The notes below the pieces were generated by a model that was not told where the DNA came from, searched no databases, and saw only the letters and a program-made list of their open reading frames with translations. The translations under genes and the position numbers were made by a program. Below, piece by piece: positions 29,591 to 39,651 of a stretch of 64,000 nt of DNA. Position 1 is the stretch's first letter. Each line of letters starts with the position of its first letter. Origin of the DNA: Paracoccaceae bacterium (GTDB taxonomy: Bacteria; Pseudomonadota; Alphaproteobacteria; Rhodobacterales; Rhodobacteraceae); the NCBI GenBank assembly GCA_902554705.1, contig CACDPP010000007.1:1-64000 (forward strand), written 5' to 3'.

Positions 29591-30502
29591 TTACTTTGTT
29601 TCTTTAACCCCAAATGTTGGTAAAAAACTACCAAAATAAATGAGCGCCCAAAGAGAATAAATTAAGATAATAAAAATCGTAGAGACAATCAAAGCTACGC
29701 CCATAGCTTCAGATTGTGGATCTAGATACGTTAACCATAATGCCATCCCATCTAGATTTCCATGGATACCAAAGAAAACCAGAGAAACTGTATTTCCACC
29801 CCAATGGAGGCCAAATGCTAAAGCTATATTTCCTGTATGGAGCGTGACAAGACACAGTAGGCAACCTACTACAAAAGTATTAAAACAATAATACCATGCG
29901 TTAGCCCCGTATGACTGAGAATCAAAGTGTAACAGACCGAAAATAAGAGAGGGGCAAATAACGGCATATAAATAGCTAGCATTTTTTGACCAAATTATTT
30001 GCAGCAAATAGCCTCTAAAAACCAGCTCTTCAGCAGCTGATTGAATAAAAATAAACAATATTACCGGCAGAAGCCATTTAATCCAATCAGATAAAAACAA
30101 AGCTTTATTTGGTTCATAGTAAATATATTTGCTTACTGCTGGTATAAATTGGAGTATAGTTTCAATACCGATACCCAAAAACAACATTGCAAGAAAACCT
30201 TTTAACAGAAGTTGTGAATCTAATTTACTGGAAGAGCCTAAAAGCACTTTCATTGGAACATGGTGAATGAACTTCATAGCTATCCAAACACCAATCCAAA
30301 TGGGTACAAAAGTAAGCAGCACAAAAAGCAGATTTAAAGGAGTTCTGCCTAAGCCGCTAGAGAAGGAGCAGATAATTGTGCTTGAACAAACCAGACCGAT
30401 TGCAAATGAGCCAAGAATATAAAAAACAGAAATTATGAAAAAACCTAACGCAATTTTCCTTGTTTGAATTTCTTGCCCAGCTTGCAAAAATGTGCTTCTC
30501 AT
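29591..30502 (-). CDS. CPBP-family intramembrane glutamic endopeptidase
   Basis: 303 residues with about eight hydrophobic segments. The CPBP (CAAX/Abi) motifs are visible: EExxxR in AAEELVFRGYLL near 165, FGLLHF near 195 and a late AFGLHWGGN motif near 235. These proteins cleave or process substrates inside the inner membrane. Substrate is unknown. It stands upstream of the lipoprotein gene and is divergent from accD. Confidence 0.9.
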   Translation of the reverse strand: MRSTFLQAGQEIQTRKIALGFFIISVFYILGSFAIGLVCSSTIICSFSSGLGRTPLNLLFVLLTFVPIWIGVWIAMKFIHHVPMKVLLGSSSKLDSQLLLKGFLAMLFLGIGIETILQFIPAVSKYIYYEPNKALFLSDWIKWLLPVILFIFIQSAAEELVFRGYLLQIIWSKNASYLYAVICPSLIFGLLHFDSQSYGANAWYYCFNTFVVGCLLCLVTLHTGNIALAFGLHWGGNTVSLVFFGIHGNLDGMALWLTYLDPQSEAMGVALIVSTIFIILIYSLWALIYFGSFLPTFGVKETK

Positions 30503-30682
30503 TTTAACTTCATTCCGTGGGATTAGGCTTTAATGCACTTAAATACCTTGTTCCGACTAAGTCTACACAAATCTGACTAATTTTTTATGAATTTGTCATT
30601 GTAAGCGACAGGACGGTAATTGCATTTTTAAAGCAATCTGCTTAAGAGTATAAGTCGTAAAGTTCTATTGCATGGAAAAATA

Positions 30683-31576
30683 ATGAACTGGATTAGTAAT
30701 TACGTTCGCCCAAGAATAAATTCTATTTTTTCAAGGCGAGAAACCCCAGATAATCTATGGTCCAAATGCAACTCGTGTGGCAGCATGCTTTTTCACCGTG
30801 AGCTGAGCGAAAATCTCAATGTTTGCACAGAGTGCGGACATCACATGCCCATTACACCTAGAGATAGATTTGGTAATTTATTTGATGGGGGGATTTTTGT
30901 AGAAATAAAGGTTCCCAAACCAATTGTTGACCCACTGCAATTTAAGGATCAAAAAAAATATCCTGACCGTATGAAATCTGCTCAAAAAACGACAGGTGAG
31001 ACAGAGGCTATGTTGATTGCAGAAGGTGAAATGGGTCGAACTCCAGTTGTAATAGCGGCTCAAGATTTTTCTTTCATGGGCGGTTCAATGGGTATGTATG
31101 TTGGCAACGCCATCGTCAAAGCTGCCGAACGTGCTGTTGAACTGAAACGCCCGTTGATTTTATTTTCAGCAGCTGGTGGCGCACGAATGCAAGAAGGCAT
31201 TTTAAGTTTAATGCAAATGCCCAGAACAACTGTGGCAATACAAATGTTAAAAGAAGCAAAACTACCCTATATCGTAGTTTTAACTCATCCAACTACAGGA
31301 GGAGTTACCGCATCTTATGCTATGCTTGGCGATATTCATATTGCAGAGCCAAACGCATTAATTTGCTTTGCTGGTCCTAGAGTAATCGAGCAAACTATCC
31401 GAGAAAAACTACCCGAAGGATTTCAACGAGCCGAGTACCTTTTAGACCACGGTATGTTAGACCGCGTGACTTCTAGATTAGAAATGCGCGACGAACTAAT
31501 TACAGTTATTCGCATACTCACTAATAACTCTCCACAAATAAAAGGTGATTTACCTTCACCGGCGCAAGAAACTTAA
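30683..31576 (+). CDS. accD: Acetyl-CoA carboxylase carboxyltransferase subunit beta
   Basis: Transfers the carboxyl group from carboxybiotin to acetyl-CoA to make malonyl-CoA for fatty-acid synthesis. 297 residues: an N-terminal zinc ribbon with two C-x2-C pairs (CNSCG and CTECG), then the carboxyltransferase core with [37 protein letters not shown] and [11 protein letters not shown]. The ATG at 30683 has GGA nearby and matches the family. It is followed 13 bp later by folC, a common pairing. Confidence 0.97.
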   Translation: MNWISNYVRPRINSIFSRRETPDNLWSKCNSCGSMLFHRELSENLNVCTECGHHMPITPRDRFGNLFDGGIFVEIKVPKPIVDPLQFKDQKKYPDRMKSAQKTTGETEAMLIAEGEMGRTPVVIAAQDFSFMGGSMGMYVGNAIVKAAERAVELKRPLILFSAAGGARMQEGILSLMQMPRTTVAIQMLKEAKLPYIVVLTHPTTGGVTASYAMLGDIHIAEPNALICFAGPRVIEQTIREKLPEGFQRAEYLLDHGMLDRVTSRLEMRDELITVIRILTNNSPQIKGDLPSPAQET

Positions 31577-31589
31577 AAGCGTCTAAAAG

Positions 31590-32864
31590 ATGAGAAATTT
31601 GGGTTCTGATTTTATTTTAAATCGTATGATGGCGTTGCATCCAAAAGTTATCGATTTAACTCTAGATCGTGTATGGTCTCTTTTGGATTCTTTGGGAAAT
31701 CCTCAAAATAATCTTCCCAAAGTTATTCATATTGCCGGAACAAATGGAAAAGGCAGTACACTATCAATGCTAAGGGCGGGACTTAATGAAATTGGTCTAA
31801 AAACCCACGCATATACTTCACCTCATTTGGTTCGTTTCCACGAACGTATTCAACTAAACAATAATTTTATAGATGAAAACGACTTAACTGATATTTTAGA
31901 TGAGTGTTACTCAGCAAATAAAAATCGACCTATAACGTATTTTGAAATCACTACTTGTGCTGCAATTTTGGCGATGTCGCGCAAACATGCTGACTATGTT
32001 TTACTGGAAGTAGGGTTAGGAGGCAGATTAGATGCTACAAATGTTATATCACGTCCTGCTCTGACTATTATTACGCCAGTCTCAGTCGACCATGAACAAT
32101 TCCTAGGAAACACTACAAAACAAATAGCCGGTGAGAAAGCTGGTATAATAAAACCTTTTTGCCCAGTTGTTATTGGAAAACAAAATAAAGACGCACTTGA
32201 GGTAATAACTGGGAAAGCATTAGAGCAAAAAGCCCCAATCTTAGCTGAGGGACGGCAATGGCACATCAAGGAAATGGCGAATAGTATTTTATATCAGGAT
32301 CAAAATACAATGATGGATCTTCCTAAACCAAATCTTCTAGGAGCACACCAAATTCAGAATGCAGGTATAGCTATAGCAGCGCTAGCCCAGTTGGTAGAAA
32401 AAAAAGAAGCCTTTTATGGAGCAGTCTCCAAAGCGAAATGGCCAGCGCGTATGCAAAAACTGAATACTGGGCCAATACTTAATGCTCTTGGTCATTCAGA
32501 TGTTTGGCTAGATGGTGGGCATAATCCTGCTGCTGGGAAAGCGCTAGCCAGTTACTTATCTACTCAAGACAAAAAACCAACCGTTTTAATTTGTGGCATG
32601 CTGAAAACAAAAGATGTTGCGGGATACCTTTCTCCTTTCTCAAATTTAGTTGAATTCCTAGCGGCGGTTAGTATTCCGAATGAGCAAAATACGCTACCTG
32701 CTGACGAAACAGCCAAACATGCGAATGAACTGGGTATAAACTCCAAAAGCTTTAGATCAATCTCTGAGGGAATTCATTACGTGGCTAATCAATTTCCGAA
32801 TTGTCAGGTATTAATCTGTGGATCACTCTATTTAGCTGGGCACATACTCAGCGAAAACAATTAA
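31590..32864 (+). CDS. folC: Folylpolyglutamate synthase / dihydrofolate synthase
   Basis: Adds glutamate to dihydropteroate and folates. 424 residues of the Mur-ligase fold: ATP loop IHIAGTNGKGSTLSMLRAG near 47, the YTSPHLVRFHERI motif near 78, EVGLGGRLDATN near 150 and DHEQFLGNTTKQIAGEKAGI near 175. The C-terminal domain has DGGHNPAA near 310. It lies 13 bp behind accD and is closed by a hairpin terminator. Confidence 0.96.
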   Translation: MRNLGSDFILNRMMALHPKVIDLTLDRVWSLLDSLGNPQNNLPKVIHIAGTNGKGSTLSMLRAGLNEIGLKTHAYTSPHLVRFHERIQLNNNFIDENDLTDILDECYSANKNRPITYFEITTCAAILAMSRKHADYVLLEVGLGGRLDATNVISRPALTIITPVSVDHEQFLGNTTKQIAGEKAGIIKPFCPVVIGKQNKDALEVITGKALEQKAPILAEGRQWHIKEMANSILYQDQNTMMDLPKPNLLGAHQIQNAGIAIAALAQLVEKKEAFYGAVSKAKWPARMQKLNTGPILNALGHSDVWLDGGHNPAAGKALASYLSTQDKKPTVLICGMLKTKDVAGYLSPFSNLVEFLAAVSIPNEQNTLPADETAKHANELGINSKSFRSISEGIHYVANQFPNCQVLICGSLYLAGHILSENN

Positions 32865-32991
32865 TTTTGAAAAAAATCTTAAAAAACGAATCACTTATGT
32901 TGACTGATTCGAATCAATTTGTCATTAATACATCAACGCTGCATTAAACCTTAAGAATTATAACTTGGGATAACGCGGTTTTGTACAGGCA

Positions 32992-33018
32992 AAGGCTCAG
33001 TCTTTTAGACTGAGCCTT
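32992..33018. terminator. Intrinsic terminator shared by folC and zapE
   Basis: AAGGCTCAGTC (32992-33002) and GACTGAGCCTT (33008-33018) make a perfect 11-bp stem with a 5-base loop. The plus-strand side is followed by ATTCTTT. It sits 128 bp after folC and 6 bp beyond the zapE stop, so it can serve both convergent genes. Confidence 0.8.
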
Positions 33019-33023
33019 ATTCT

Positions 33024-34097
33024 TTAATTAGAAAGAGTAAGGCCTTTTCCCCAACTTTCAGACTGCATTTCATTAAGTCGACTTACTGTACGCTCAAACT
33101 CAAAAACACCCTCACCATCCAAATACAAATGCTCTGGTTGAGAAGCAGCAGAGCATATGAATACAATACCAGCCTCATAAACAGTATCAATTAAGGTGGT
33201 AAAACGTTTAGCCTCATTAAAATTGGACCGTCCCAATTGAGGAATATTTTCAACGATTAGAACTCTCACGTTGTCAACTATTGCTAAGAAATCTGCTGGA
33301 CCTCGATTTTCTGCACAAAGCTCGAGGAAAGTGAATTTGGCAACACCATTGGAATAAGAAGGAAATTTGATTTCTCTTTTATTTACCGTGAGATGAAAAT
33401 CTTGACTTTCATTGCCCGATAAATCTATCCAAAGTTTATCTAAGTTATTTCTAGAATCTATATCTAATGGACTAAAATAAACAGGGGCTCCACGGAGTTT
33501 ATTTTTTCTATAATCAATTTCAGTTGCTAAATTTAGAATATTTAACTGGTTTTCAATTAGATCTATAAATGGAAGAAATAATTGCCGATTTAGGCCATCC
33601 TTATATAGGTCCGAAGGTATTCTGTTTGAAGTCGTTACGATCTTTACTCCCCCATCTAAAAGCAGAGTAAATAATCTTCCAACGATCATGGCATCGGTAA
33701 TATCTTTTATCTGCATTTCATCCAAAGCTAAAACTTTGAAATTTTTGATTACTTTGTTTGCAACTACAGCCAATGGATCATTTTTTCCTAAACCACGAGC
33801 TTTATGCAAAGATTTATGAATTTCTTGCATAAACGCATGAAAGTGCACTCGGCGATTAGAGACCAAAAGATTTTTTACAAATAAGTCCATAAGCATGGAC
33901 TTCCCACATCCTACGCCACCCCAAATATATACTCCTTTCAAGTTCTCAGTCTTTTTAAAGAAAAGCGATTTAGCGTTGCTTCTTGAAACCGCGTGGTGAA
34001 CTTTTTCAAGTTCTTTCAATATTACTCTTTGCCCTCGATCATCCTGAAGAGATCCCTCAAAAATCATTTTATCGTATAAATCAGTAAGGTTTTTCAT
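33024..34097 (-). CDS. zapE: Cell division protein ZapE (AFG1-family ATPase)
   Basis: 357 residues of the AFG1/LACE1 ATPase family; in E. coli ZapE acts at the division ring under stress, while mitochondrial relatives assist protein turnover. The Walker A loop GGVGCGKS is at 60-67 and the Walker B motif VLALDEMQIKDITDAMIVGRLF near 125. TSNRIPSDLYKDGLNR near 160 and the late FICSAASQPEHLY are family marks. Length is normal. It converges on folC, sharing a hairpin terminator, and follows the broken hydrolase gene. Confidence 0.93.
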   Translation of the reverse strand: MKNLTDLYDKMIFEGSLQDDRGQRVILKELEKVHHAVSRSNAKSLFFKKTENLKGVYIWGGVGCGKSMLMDLFVKNLLVSNRRVHFHAFMQEIHKSLHKARGLGKNDPLAVVANKVIKNFKVLALDEMQIKDITDAMIVGRLFTLLLDGGVKIVTTSNRIPSDLYKDGLNRQLFLPFIDLIENQLNILNLATEIDYRKNKLRGAPVYFSPLDIDSRNNLDKLWIDLSGNESQDFHLTVNKREIKFPSYSNGVAKFTFLELCAENRGPADFLAIVDNVRVLIVENIPQLGRSNFNEAKRFTTLIDTVYEAGIVFICSAASQPEHLYLDGEGVFEFERTVSRLNEMQSESWGKGLTLSN

Positions 34098-34132
34098 TTT
34101 TCCATTTTTGGCTTGAAAACTTGTATTGAATT

Positions 34133-35045
34133 TTAACTGCTTAAATTTGTAGCATCTATGATTTCTCGCGCGTGCGTAAAAAGAAGCGAGTGAGAACCAT
34201 TCTTGATAACAATGTTATTAATTCTAGAATTCCAACTAGAAAGAATCTCTTTACTAGAAACTGGAATTACTCTGTCACAATCTCCCCATACTGCTAGGAT
34301 TTCAAAATTGGCGTCTCGCAAAGCTTGATGATCCTCATAATTATCTTTTGACAGAATGCCTTTTATACTTGCCAAAACCGACGGCAAAAATCCTTTGTAA
34401 AGCAATTCATTTAACTGCCGCTCAACAACGTTGGGAACAGAACTTTTTATTTCTTTATCTTTTTTCGTTGAGAGAGCGTGTTGAAACCCAAAAAATATTG
34501 AGAATAGCGCCCACCCAAATAATGGGATTTTTGCGACTTTAGCGGAAAAACCGAGATTATGTCCCATCCCCGCAGATGCTATTAAAATGAGTTTACTCAA
34601 CCTGTCTGGATTATGTGCAGCATAGGCAGCTGCGATTGCCCCCCCCCATAGAATAACCGATTAATTCAAACTTTTGCCTCTTTATTTCAAGTTTATTTAA
34701 AAGTTCATCTAACTGATTAATAAAAAATGCTTTATCTTGTTTTGCTATAGGACGATCAGAATATCCCCTCCCATAATGGTCATAAACTAAAACACGCTTT
34801 CCTATATCGGCATAATGACTTGCCAAACCTTCAAATACAAAACTGGGCGTAGTTAATCCATGTATGCAGACTACAAGGTCGCCCTTTTCTGCTCCCAACC
34901 AACGGTAATGAACTACGCCCCTAGACAGGGTCACAAAATTACCAGGTGCATTAGTTCTTTCCTTCTCTCCCAGTTTTTTCTTTGTAGCTTCTTTCAATAT
35001 GGGTAATACAAAAAAAGCTGAAAAAAGTAGTAGAGCTATAATCAA
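34133..35045 (-). pseudogene. Alpha/beta hydrolase broken by a G9 frameshift
   Basis: Two open frames, 34611-35045 and 34133-34600, are parts of one hydrolase. The first gives a membrane-anchor-like N-terminus, VVCIHGLTTPSFVFEG and the nucleophile elbow GYSMGG, then leaves frame. The second gives the cap and the late WGDCDRVIPVS and NGSHSLLFTH segments. The junction lies at a run of nine G (plus strand C, near 34639-34647). With eight G the frame reads GYSMGGAIAAAYAAHNPDRL and the whole is 303 residues. The start is TTG, coupled to the upstream gene's stop. It is either a sequencing error or a real mutation or phase switch. Confidence 0.8.
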
Positions 35046-35983
35046 TTATTTTCCAACCATGTCTTAAGAATAAAGTGAGCTGTCATCAAGTCTAGATGAG
35101 CACCTCCCCCATTTTTAAAAAGTGTAATCTCATCATCTGAAGAACGGGTAAATGCCTCGATATCATAAAAGTCCGATATCACCGCTTCACGTTTAATTGC
35201 TGAAGAGGCTATTGGTATTTTTAACTCACCTATATGATCAATAGTGGTTTCAAAACTATCGACATATATCGTTGATCTTTTAAGAGTGGTGTCATCTGCC
35301 TCACGCATATCGGAACGGTAAGCTCCAATTAAATCGACATGCTGTCCAGGCTTCAACCATTTTCCATTTATCAAGGGCTCACTTGACATTGTTGCCGCTG
35401 AAATAATGTCTGCGTCTGAAATCGCCTTTTCTAAGTCATTTACAGCCACTGTATCTGGGAAATTGGCCGCAAATTTTTCCGCACGCTCCGAGGTCCTATT
35501 CCAAACAGAAAAATGAGCATCTGGGAAAAAATCCCCATAGGCTTGCCGAAGGCTATAAGCAACAGTTCCAGCCCCCAAAATCAAAATATTTCGACTGTTG
35601 GGTCGGGCTAGTAATTTTGCGGCAAGAATACTATCACCAGCTGTCTTCCATTTTGTAACCAAATGAAAATCGATAACAGCGCTTAATTGACCAGTTTGAT
35701 CATCGAATAAATTTACGGCACCGTTTATTGCTGGTTTTTTAAAATTTTTATTTCCAGGAAATATTGTTGCGCATTTTATGGCAATTCCCATACCATCAAT
35801 CCATGCTGATCTTGAGAGCAACGTATCGTCCCTCCGGTATAAAAATGTATCAGATATTTCTGCCCTGTTTAGCTTATGCCCTGACTGGAAAGCTTCGCTT
35901 AAACCTTTCCAACTCAGAATAGGATCACAATCCTGATAAGAGATCATATGCACTTTGGTATCTCCATTTTGCAATATTGACAT
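35042..35983 (-). CDS. Ornithine cyclodeaminase / mu-crystallin family protein
   Basis: 313 residues. The N-terminal half carries DTLLSRSAWIDGMGIAIKCATIFPGN, and the NAD(P)-binding Rossmann motif ILILGAGTVAYSLRQAYG is near 135. VNDLEKAISDADIISAATMSSEPLI and GQHVDLIGAYRSDMREAD follow. The family includes ornithine cyclodeaminase, alanine dehydrogenase and ketimine reductases, so the substrate is uncertain. The ATG at 35983 is kept; one at 35947 is possible. It overlaps the hydrolase start by 4 bp. Confidence 0.9.
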   Translation of the reverse strand: MSILQNGDTKVHMISYQDCDPILSWKGLSEAFQSGHKLNRAEISDTFLYRRDDTLLSRSAWIDGMGIAIKCATIFPGNKNFKKPAINGAVNLFDDQTGQLSAVIDFHLVTKWKTAGDSILAAKLLARPNSRNILILGAGTVAYSLRQAYGDFFPDAHFSVWNRTSERAEKFAANFPDTVAVNDLEKAISDADIISAATMSSEPLINGKWLKPGQHVDLIGAYRSDMREADDTTLKRSTIYVDSFETTIDHIGELKIPIASSAIKREAVISDFYDIEAFTRSSDDEITLFKNGGGAHLDLMTAHFILKTWLENN

Positions 35984-36081
35984 TCACAATCTATAAAAAA
36001 AATTTTTATTTTCATATGCTTAAAATACTAATTTCTCAGCAAAATAATTCAGGGTCGGACTTAAAAGAAGGTATAAAAAGT

Positions 36082-36543
36082 CTAAGTTTGCCTAACTTTT
36101 TGGTTATTAATTCGAATTATTTTTTCGAGACTATCTAAAAAGTGAATTTTGTCTTGTTTTGAAAAGGTTTTACCAGAACCTTGATAAAACGGGTTTGCAG
36201 CTCGTAAATCTGAGCTAAAATCCCTTAAAGATAACGAATTTCCTATATTTGCTTGGTTTAATTCCTCACCATTTGGTTTCAAAACCAGCATCCCCTTTTT
36301 GATACAATTATCTGCCAAAATTATGTCAGCCGTAATAACCAAGTCGTTTATATGACCGTTATCAACTATCCATTTATCGGCAGCATCTGCCTCAGCAGAA
36401 ACAAATATATTTTGAATAAACGGATGCAAGATGGGACGTAAACCACCATTTGAAACAAATAAAACGTCTATTTTATTTCTAGTAGCAACTCGCTCAATTT
36501 CTTTTTTTACTGGACACGCATCAGCATCAACATAAATTTTCAT
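36082..36543 (-). CDS. YaiI/YqxD-family protein (DUF188)
   Basis: 153 residues of the UPF0178/DUF188 family, related to PIN-like nucleases. The N-terminal YVDADACPVKKEIERVA and the middle SAEADAADKWIVDNGHINDLVITADIILAD segments match; the acidic residues are those of the likely metal site. Length is normal. Biological function is not established in the family. It stands alone between the cyclodeaminase-like gene and fghA. Confidence 0.93.
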   Translation of the reverse strand: MKIYVDADACPVKKEIERVATRNKIDVLFVSNGGLRPILHPFIQNIFVSAEADAADKWIVDNGHINDLVITADIILADNCIKKGMLVLKPNGEELNQANIGNSLSLRDFSSDLRAANPFYQGSGKTFSKQDKIHFLDSLEKIIRINNQKVRQT

Positions 36544-36601
36544 AGTTAAACTTTAAACAAATGATGTTTTTGAGATTTGATGCTGAAACCCAATATTTTT
36601 C

Positions 36602-37435
36602 CTATTCATTATTTAATAAATCTGCATGGAACGCTAGGTGATCATCAATGAATGTAGAGACAAAAAAATAACTGTGATCATAACCAGATTGTATCCTGAA
36701 TTCGCCGGACTGGCGCCGCTCTGTCATGGCATTAGCTAATGTTTCTGGTCTAAGCAAATCTATAAATTGATCCTTGCTACCTACATCGATTAGTACTTTT
36801 CCGTCAAAACCTTCATTTAACATCAAAATACTTGAGTCATGCTTTATCCAACTTTGCTCGTCATTACCAAGATAAGCGGCGAGTTGCTTTCTTCCCCAAT
36901 CAGCCCCTGTCGGATTACAAATAGGCGCTAAAGCAGAAATTGATTTAAATCGACCTGGCATTCCCATGCCAATTGTTAACGCACCATGCCCGCCCATAGA
37001 GTGTCCCATGATGGACTGGCGTGCCATATCAACATTAAAATTTTCATTTATAAGGTCTGTTAAATCAAGGGTGATATAATCCCACATTTGAAAATTATTA
37101 ACCCAGGGCTGTTTTGTGGCATTTAAATAAAATCCCGCACCCTGTCCAAGGTCGTAGTCATCATCATCAGGCACATTACTACCTCTAGGTGATGTGTCAG
37201 GGAAAACTATTGCCACGCCAAACTCTTCCGCAGCTGCTTGAGCGCCAGCCTTTGTCATAGCATTTTCATGCGTGCAAGTTAAACCAGACAAATACCAAAC
37301 TAACGGAACGGGCTCGCTCGTTGCAATTGAAGGCATGAATATTCCAAAAGTCATATCGCAATTACAAGCTTCTGACCAATGATGGTATACGCCCTGCATT
37401 CCTTCAAAGCATTTGTTTTCTGACTGTGTTTTCAT
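36602..37435 (-). CDS. fghA: S-formylglutathione hydrolase
   Basis: Hydrolyses S-formylglutathione to glutathione and formate, the second step of formaldehyde detoxification. 277 residues: oxyanion-type WYLSGLTCTHENAM near 47, catalytic Ser in GHSMGGHGALT near 145, Asp and His in the later VGSKDQFI and SGYDHSYFF segments. It lies near frmA, split only by an AEC permease gene on the same strand, and its start is 19 bp downstream of that gene. Confidence 0.96.
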   Translation of the reverse strand: MKTQSENKCFEGMQGVYHHWSEACNCDMTFGIFMPSIATSEPVPLVWYLSGLTCTHENAMTKAGAQAAAEEFGVAIVFPDTSPRGSNVPDDDDYDLGQGAGFYLNATKQPWVNNFQMWDYITLDLTDLINENFNVDMARQSIMGHSMGGHGALTIGMGMPGRFKSISALAPICNPTGADWGRKQLAAYLGNDEQSWIKHDSSILMLNEGFDGKVLIDVGSKDQFIDLLRPETLANAMTERRQSGEFRIQSGYDHSYFFVSTFIDDHLAFHADLLNNE

Positions 37436-37454
37436 AAGATGTCCTTAAAAAGGG

Positions 37455-38387
37455 TCAATTGAGATTGGTAACCCACGCTATAGTAAAAGAAACGGTAAAT
37501 ATAGAAAGTACTGTAGATAAAAAAATTGCTGCAGATGCACGTTTAGGGGCAACATTATAGTGCTGGGCAACCATAAAAATATTTCCTGCTACCGGAAGTG
37601 ACGCAGCAGCAATCATTACAGTTGCAGCATACAGTTCAACTTCAAAAATATAAAATACTGCTATACAAACTGCAAAAGGATGTAGCACCAGCTTGCAAAA
37701 GCTTAGCCATGCGGCAACCTCAAACCTTTCGGTAGATTCTTGTGCCAGAGAAGCACCAATTGCAAATAAGGCGCCAGGTGTGGCGGCAGACCCTAACATT
37801 ACTATAAAATCATTAATGGGCCCTGGAATTGACCACCCACTTGCAGACCATAGCAAACCGCAGATTATCGAAACAATCATTGGATTTTTCATTAGTCCAA
37901 GTAGTACGCGATAAAAAAGAAAAATATCTAATTTTTTGTCTTTGCTAGCTACAATTATGAGAACAATTAATGATCCAAAAACAATTAAATCAATAGCTAA
38001 TATAATCATTATAAAACCCACAGATTTAGGGCCCATCAAAATAGCTAACATAGGTATTCCCAAAAAACCTACATTGCCAATAACAGAACACTGAGCCTCA
38101 ACCGCAGCCTCCGAAGGAACCTTTTTTCTGAAAATAGCAACAGCTGTTGCTAAAAAATAAATTATCAGTGACGCAGATAGATAAGCATATATAAATTCAG
38201 GATCATAAAGCTCACTCAATGATAAATCCGATGAAAACCGAAAAAGCATTGCCGAAAGAGCAAAATAGAAAACAAACTTTGTCAAATATGCGGTAGCTTC
38301 GGCTGAAAAAAAACGAGTTATAGCCGCCGAATACCCTAAACCAATAAGAGCAAAGAACGGAATTGTCTTATAAAATATTTCAATCAT
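37455..38387 (-). CDS. AEC-family permease
   Basis: 310 residues with about ten hydrophobic segments, matching the auxin efflux carrier (AEC) family, a group of secondary transporters for dicarboxylates and other small acids. The half-repeat topology and the GNVGFLGIPML motif near 105 are visible. It stands between frmA and fghA on the same strand. The neighbours suggest export or uptake of a C1-pathway-linked acid, but this is only by position. Confidence 0.87.
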   Translation of the reverse strand: MIEIFYKTIPFFALIGLGYSAAITRFFSAEATAYLTKFVFYFALSAMLFRFSSDLSLSELYDPEFIYAYLSASLIIYFLATAVAIFRKKVPSEAAVEAQCSVIGNVGFLGIPMLAILMGPKSVGFIMIILAIDLIVFGSLIVLIIVASKDKKLDIFLFYRVLLGLMKNPMIVSIICGLLWSASGWSIPGPINDFIVMLGSAATPGALFAIGASLAQESTERFEVAAWLSFCKLVLHPFAVCIAVFYIFEVELYAATVMIAAASLPVAGNIFMVAQHYNVAPKRASAAIFLSTVLSIFTVSFTIAWVTNLN

Positions 38388-38436
38388 TTAACTGTGTTTT
38401 TAAACCAGGCAAGGTATTTGAATGAAGAGAGTTTTA

Positions 38437-39549
38437 TTAAAATACCACTACACTTCTTATGCTTTTACCTTCATGCATTAAGTCAAAACCCTTATTAATA
38501 TCGTCCAAAGAAAAGCTATGCGTGATCATAGGGTCGATTTGAATTTTTCCTTCCATGTACCAATCGACTATTTTTGGAACATCCGTCCGACCGCGTGCAC
38601 CCCCAAAAGCTGTACCTTTCCAAACGCGACCTGTAACCAACTGAAAAGGTCTAGTTGAAATTTCTGCACCAGCGGGAGCAACCCCAATTATTATACTTTC
38701 TCCCCAGCCTTTATGAGCACTCTCAAGGGCAGTTCTCATCACATTTACATTACCTGTAGCATCAAAAGTATAATCTGCACCCCCATTTGTTACGTTGACT
38801 AAGTGCGCGACCAAATCATCATTCACATCTGAAGGATTAACAAAGTCTGTCATACCAAATTTTTCAGCCATGGACTGCTTACCAGGATTTAAATCTACAC
38901 CAACTATTTGGTCTGCTCCTGCAAGCTTTAAACCTTGAATTACATTTAATCCAATTCCTCCAAGGCCAAAAACTATGGCACGGCTTCCAATTTCAACTTT
39001 CGCAGTATTCATAACTGCACCAAGTCCCGTAGTCACGCCACAACCAATGTAGCAAACCTTTTCAAAAGGAGCATCGGGATTGATTTTTGCTAATGCTATC
39101 TCTGGGAGAACGGTGTAATTTGAAAAGGTTGAACACCCCATGTAGTGCAAAATAGGAGTTCCATCGAGCATGCTAAATCGACTGGTTCCGTCCGGCATTA
39201 ATCCTTGGCCTTGTGTCTCGCGTATCGCCTGACAAAGATTTGTTTTGGGATTTAGGCAATATTCACACTGTCTACACTCGGGAGTGTAAAGAGGTATTAC
39301 ATGGTCACCAACTTTCAAATCTTTAACGCCAGACCCTATTTCAACTACAACTCCTGCTCCTTCGTGACCAAGTATTGCCGGAAATAATCCTTCTGGATCA
39401 GCACCTGAAAGAGTAAACTCATCAGTATGACAAATCCCAGTAGCTTTGATTTCTATTAAAACTTCGCCTTCTTTAGGTCCTTCTAGATTAACCTCCATAA
39501 CCTCAAGAGGTTTCCCTGCTTCTAAAGCAATAGCTGCCCTTGTTTTCAT
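38437..39549 (-). CDS. frmA: S-(hydroxymethyl)glutathione dehydrogenase (class III alcohol dehydrogenase)
   Basis: Oxidises S-hydroxymethylglutathione with NAD to S-formylglutathione, the first step of formaldehyde detoxification. 370 residues: catalytic zinc site [20 protein letters not shown] near 66, structural zinc [15 protein letters not shown] near 95-108, and the NAD loop [14 protein letters not shown] near 195. [25 protein letters not shown] is also family-typical. The ATG at 39549 is preferred; a 4-residue longer frame is unlikely. Upstream on the same strand is a c-type cytochrome gene. Confidence 0.97.
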   Translation of the reverse strand: MKTRAAIALEAGKPLEVMEVNLEGPKEGEVLIEIKATGICHTDEFTLSGADPEGLFPAILGHEGAGVVVEIGSGVKDLKVGDHVIPLYTPECRQCEYCLNPKTNLCQAIRETQGQGLMPDGTSRFSMLDGTPILHYMGCSTFSNYTVLPEIALAKINPDAPFEKVCYIGCGVTTGLGAVMNTAKVEIGSRAIVFGLGGIGLNVIQGLKLAGADQIVGVDLNPGKQSMAEKFGMTDFVNPSDVNDDLVAHLVNVTNGGADYTFDATGNVNVMRTALESAHKGWGESIIIGVAPAGAEISTRPFQLVTGRVWKGTAFGGARGRTDVPKIVDWYMEGKIQIDPMITHSFSLDDINKGFDLMHEGKSIRSVVVF

Positions 39550-39651
39550 TGGTACCCCCATTAATACACTATTAACTACAACATGAACGGTTGCCTTTAA
39601 CTTGCCAAGAAAAATTTTTTACCGGTAGGAAATAAGTAAATACAAAAACTA

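Noticed and set aside
32900-32925. Possible tRNA T-arm (GATTCGAATC)
   Set aside because: Only three flanking bases pair and no acceptor, D or anticodon arm can be drawn around it.
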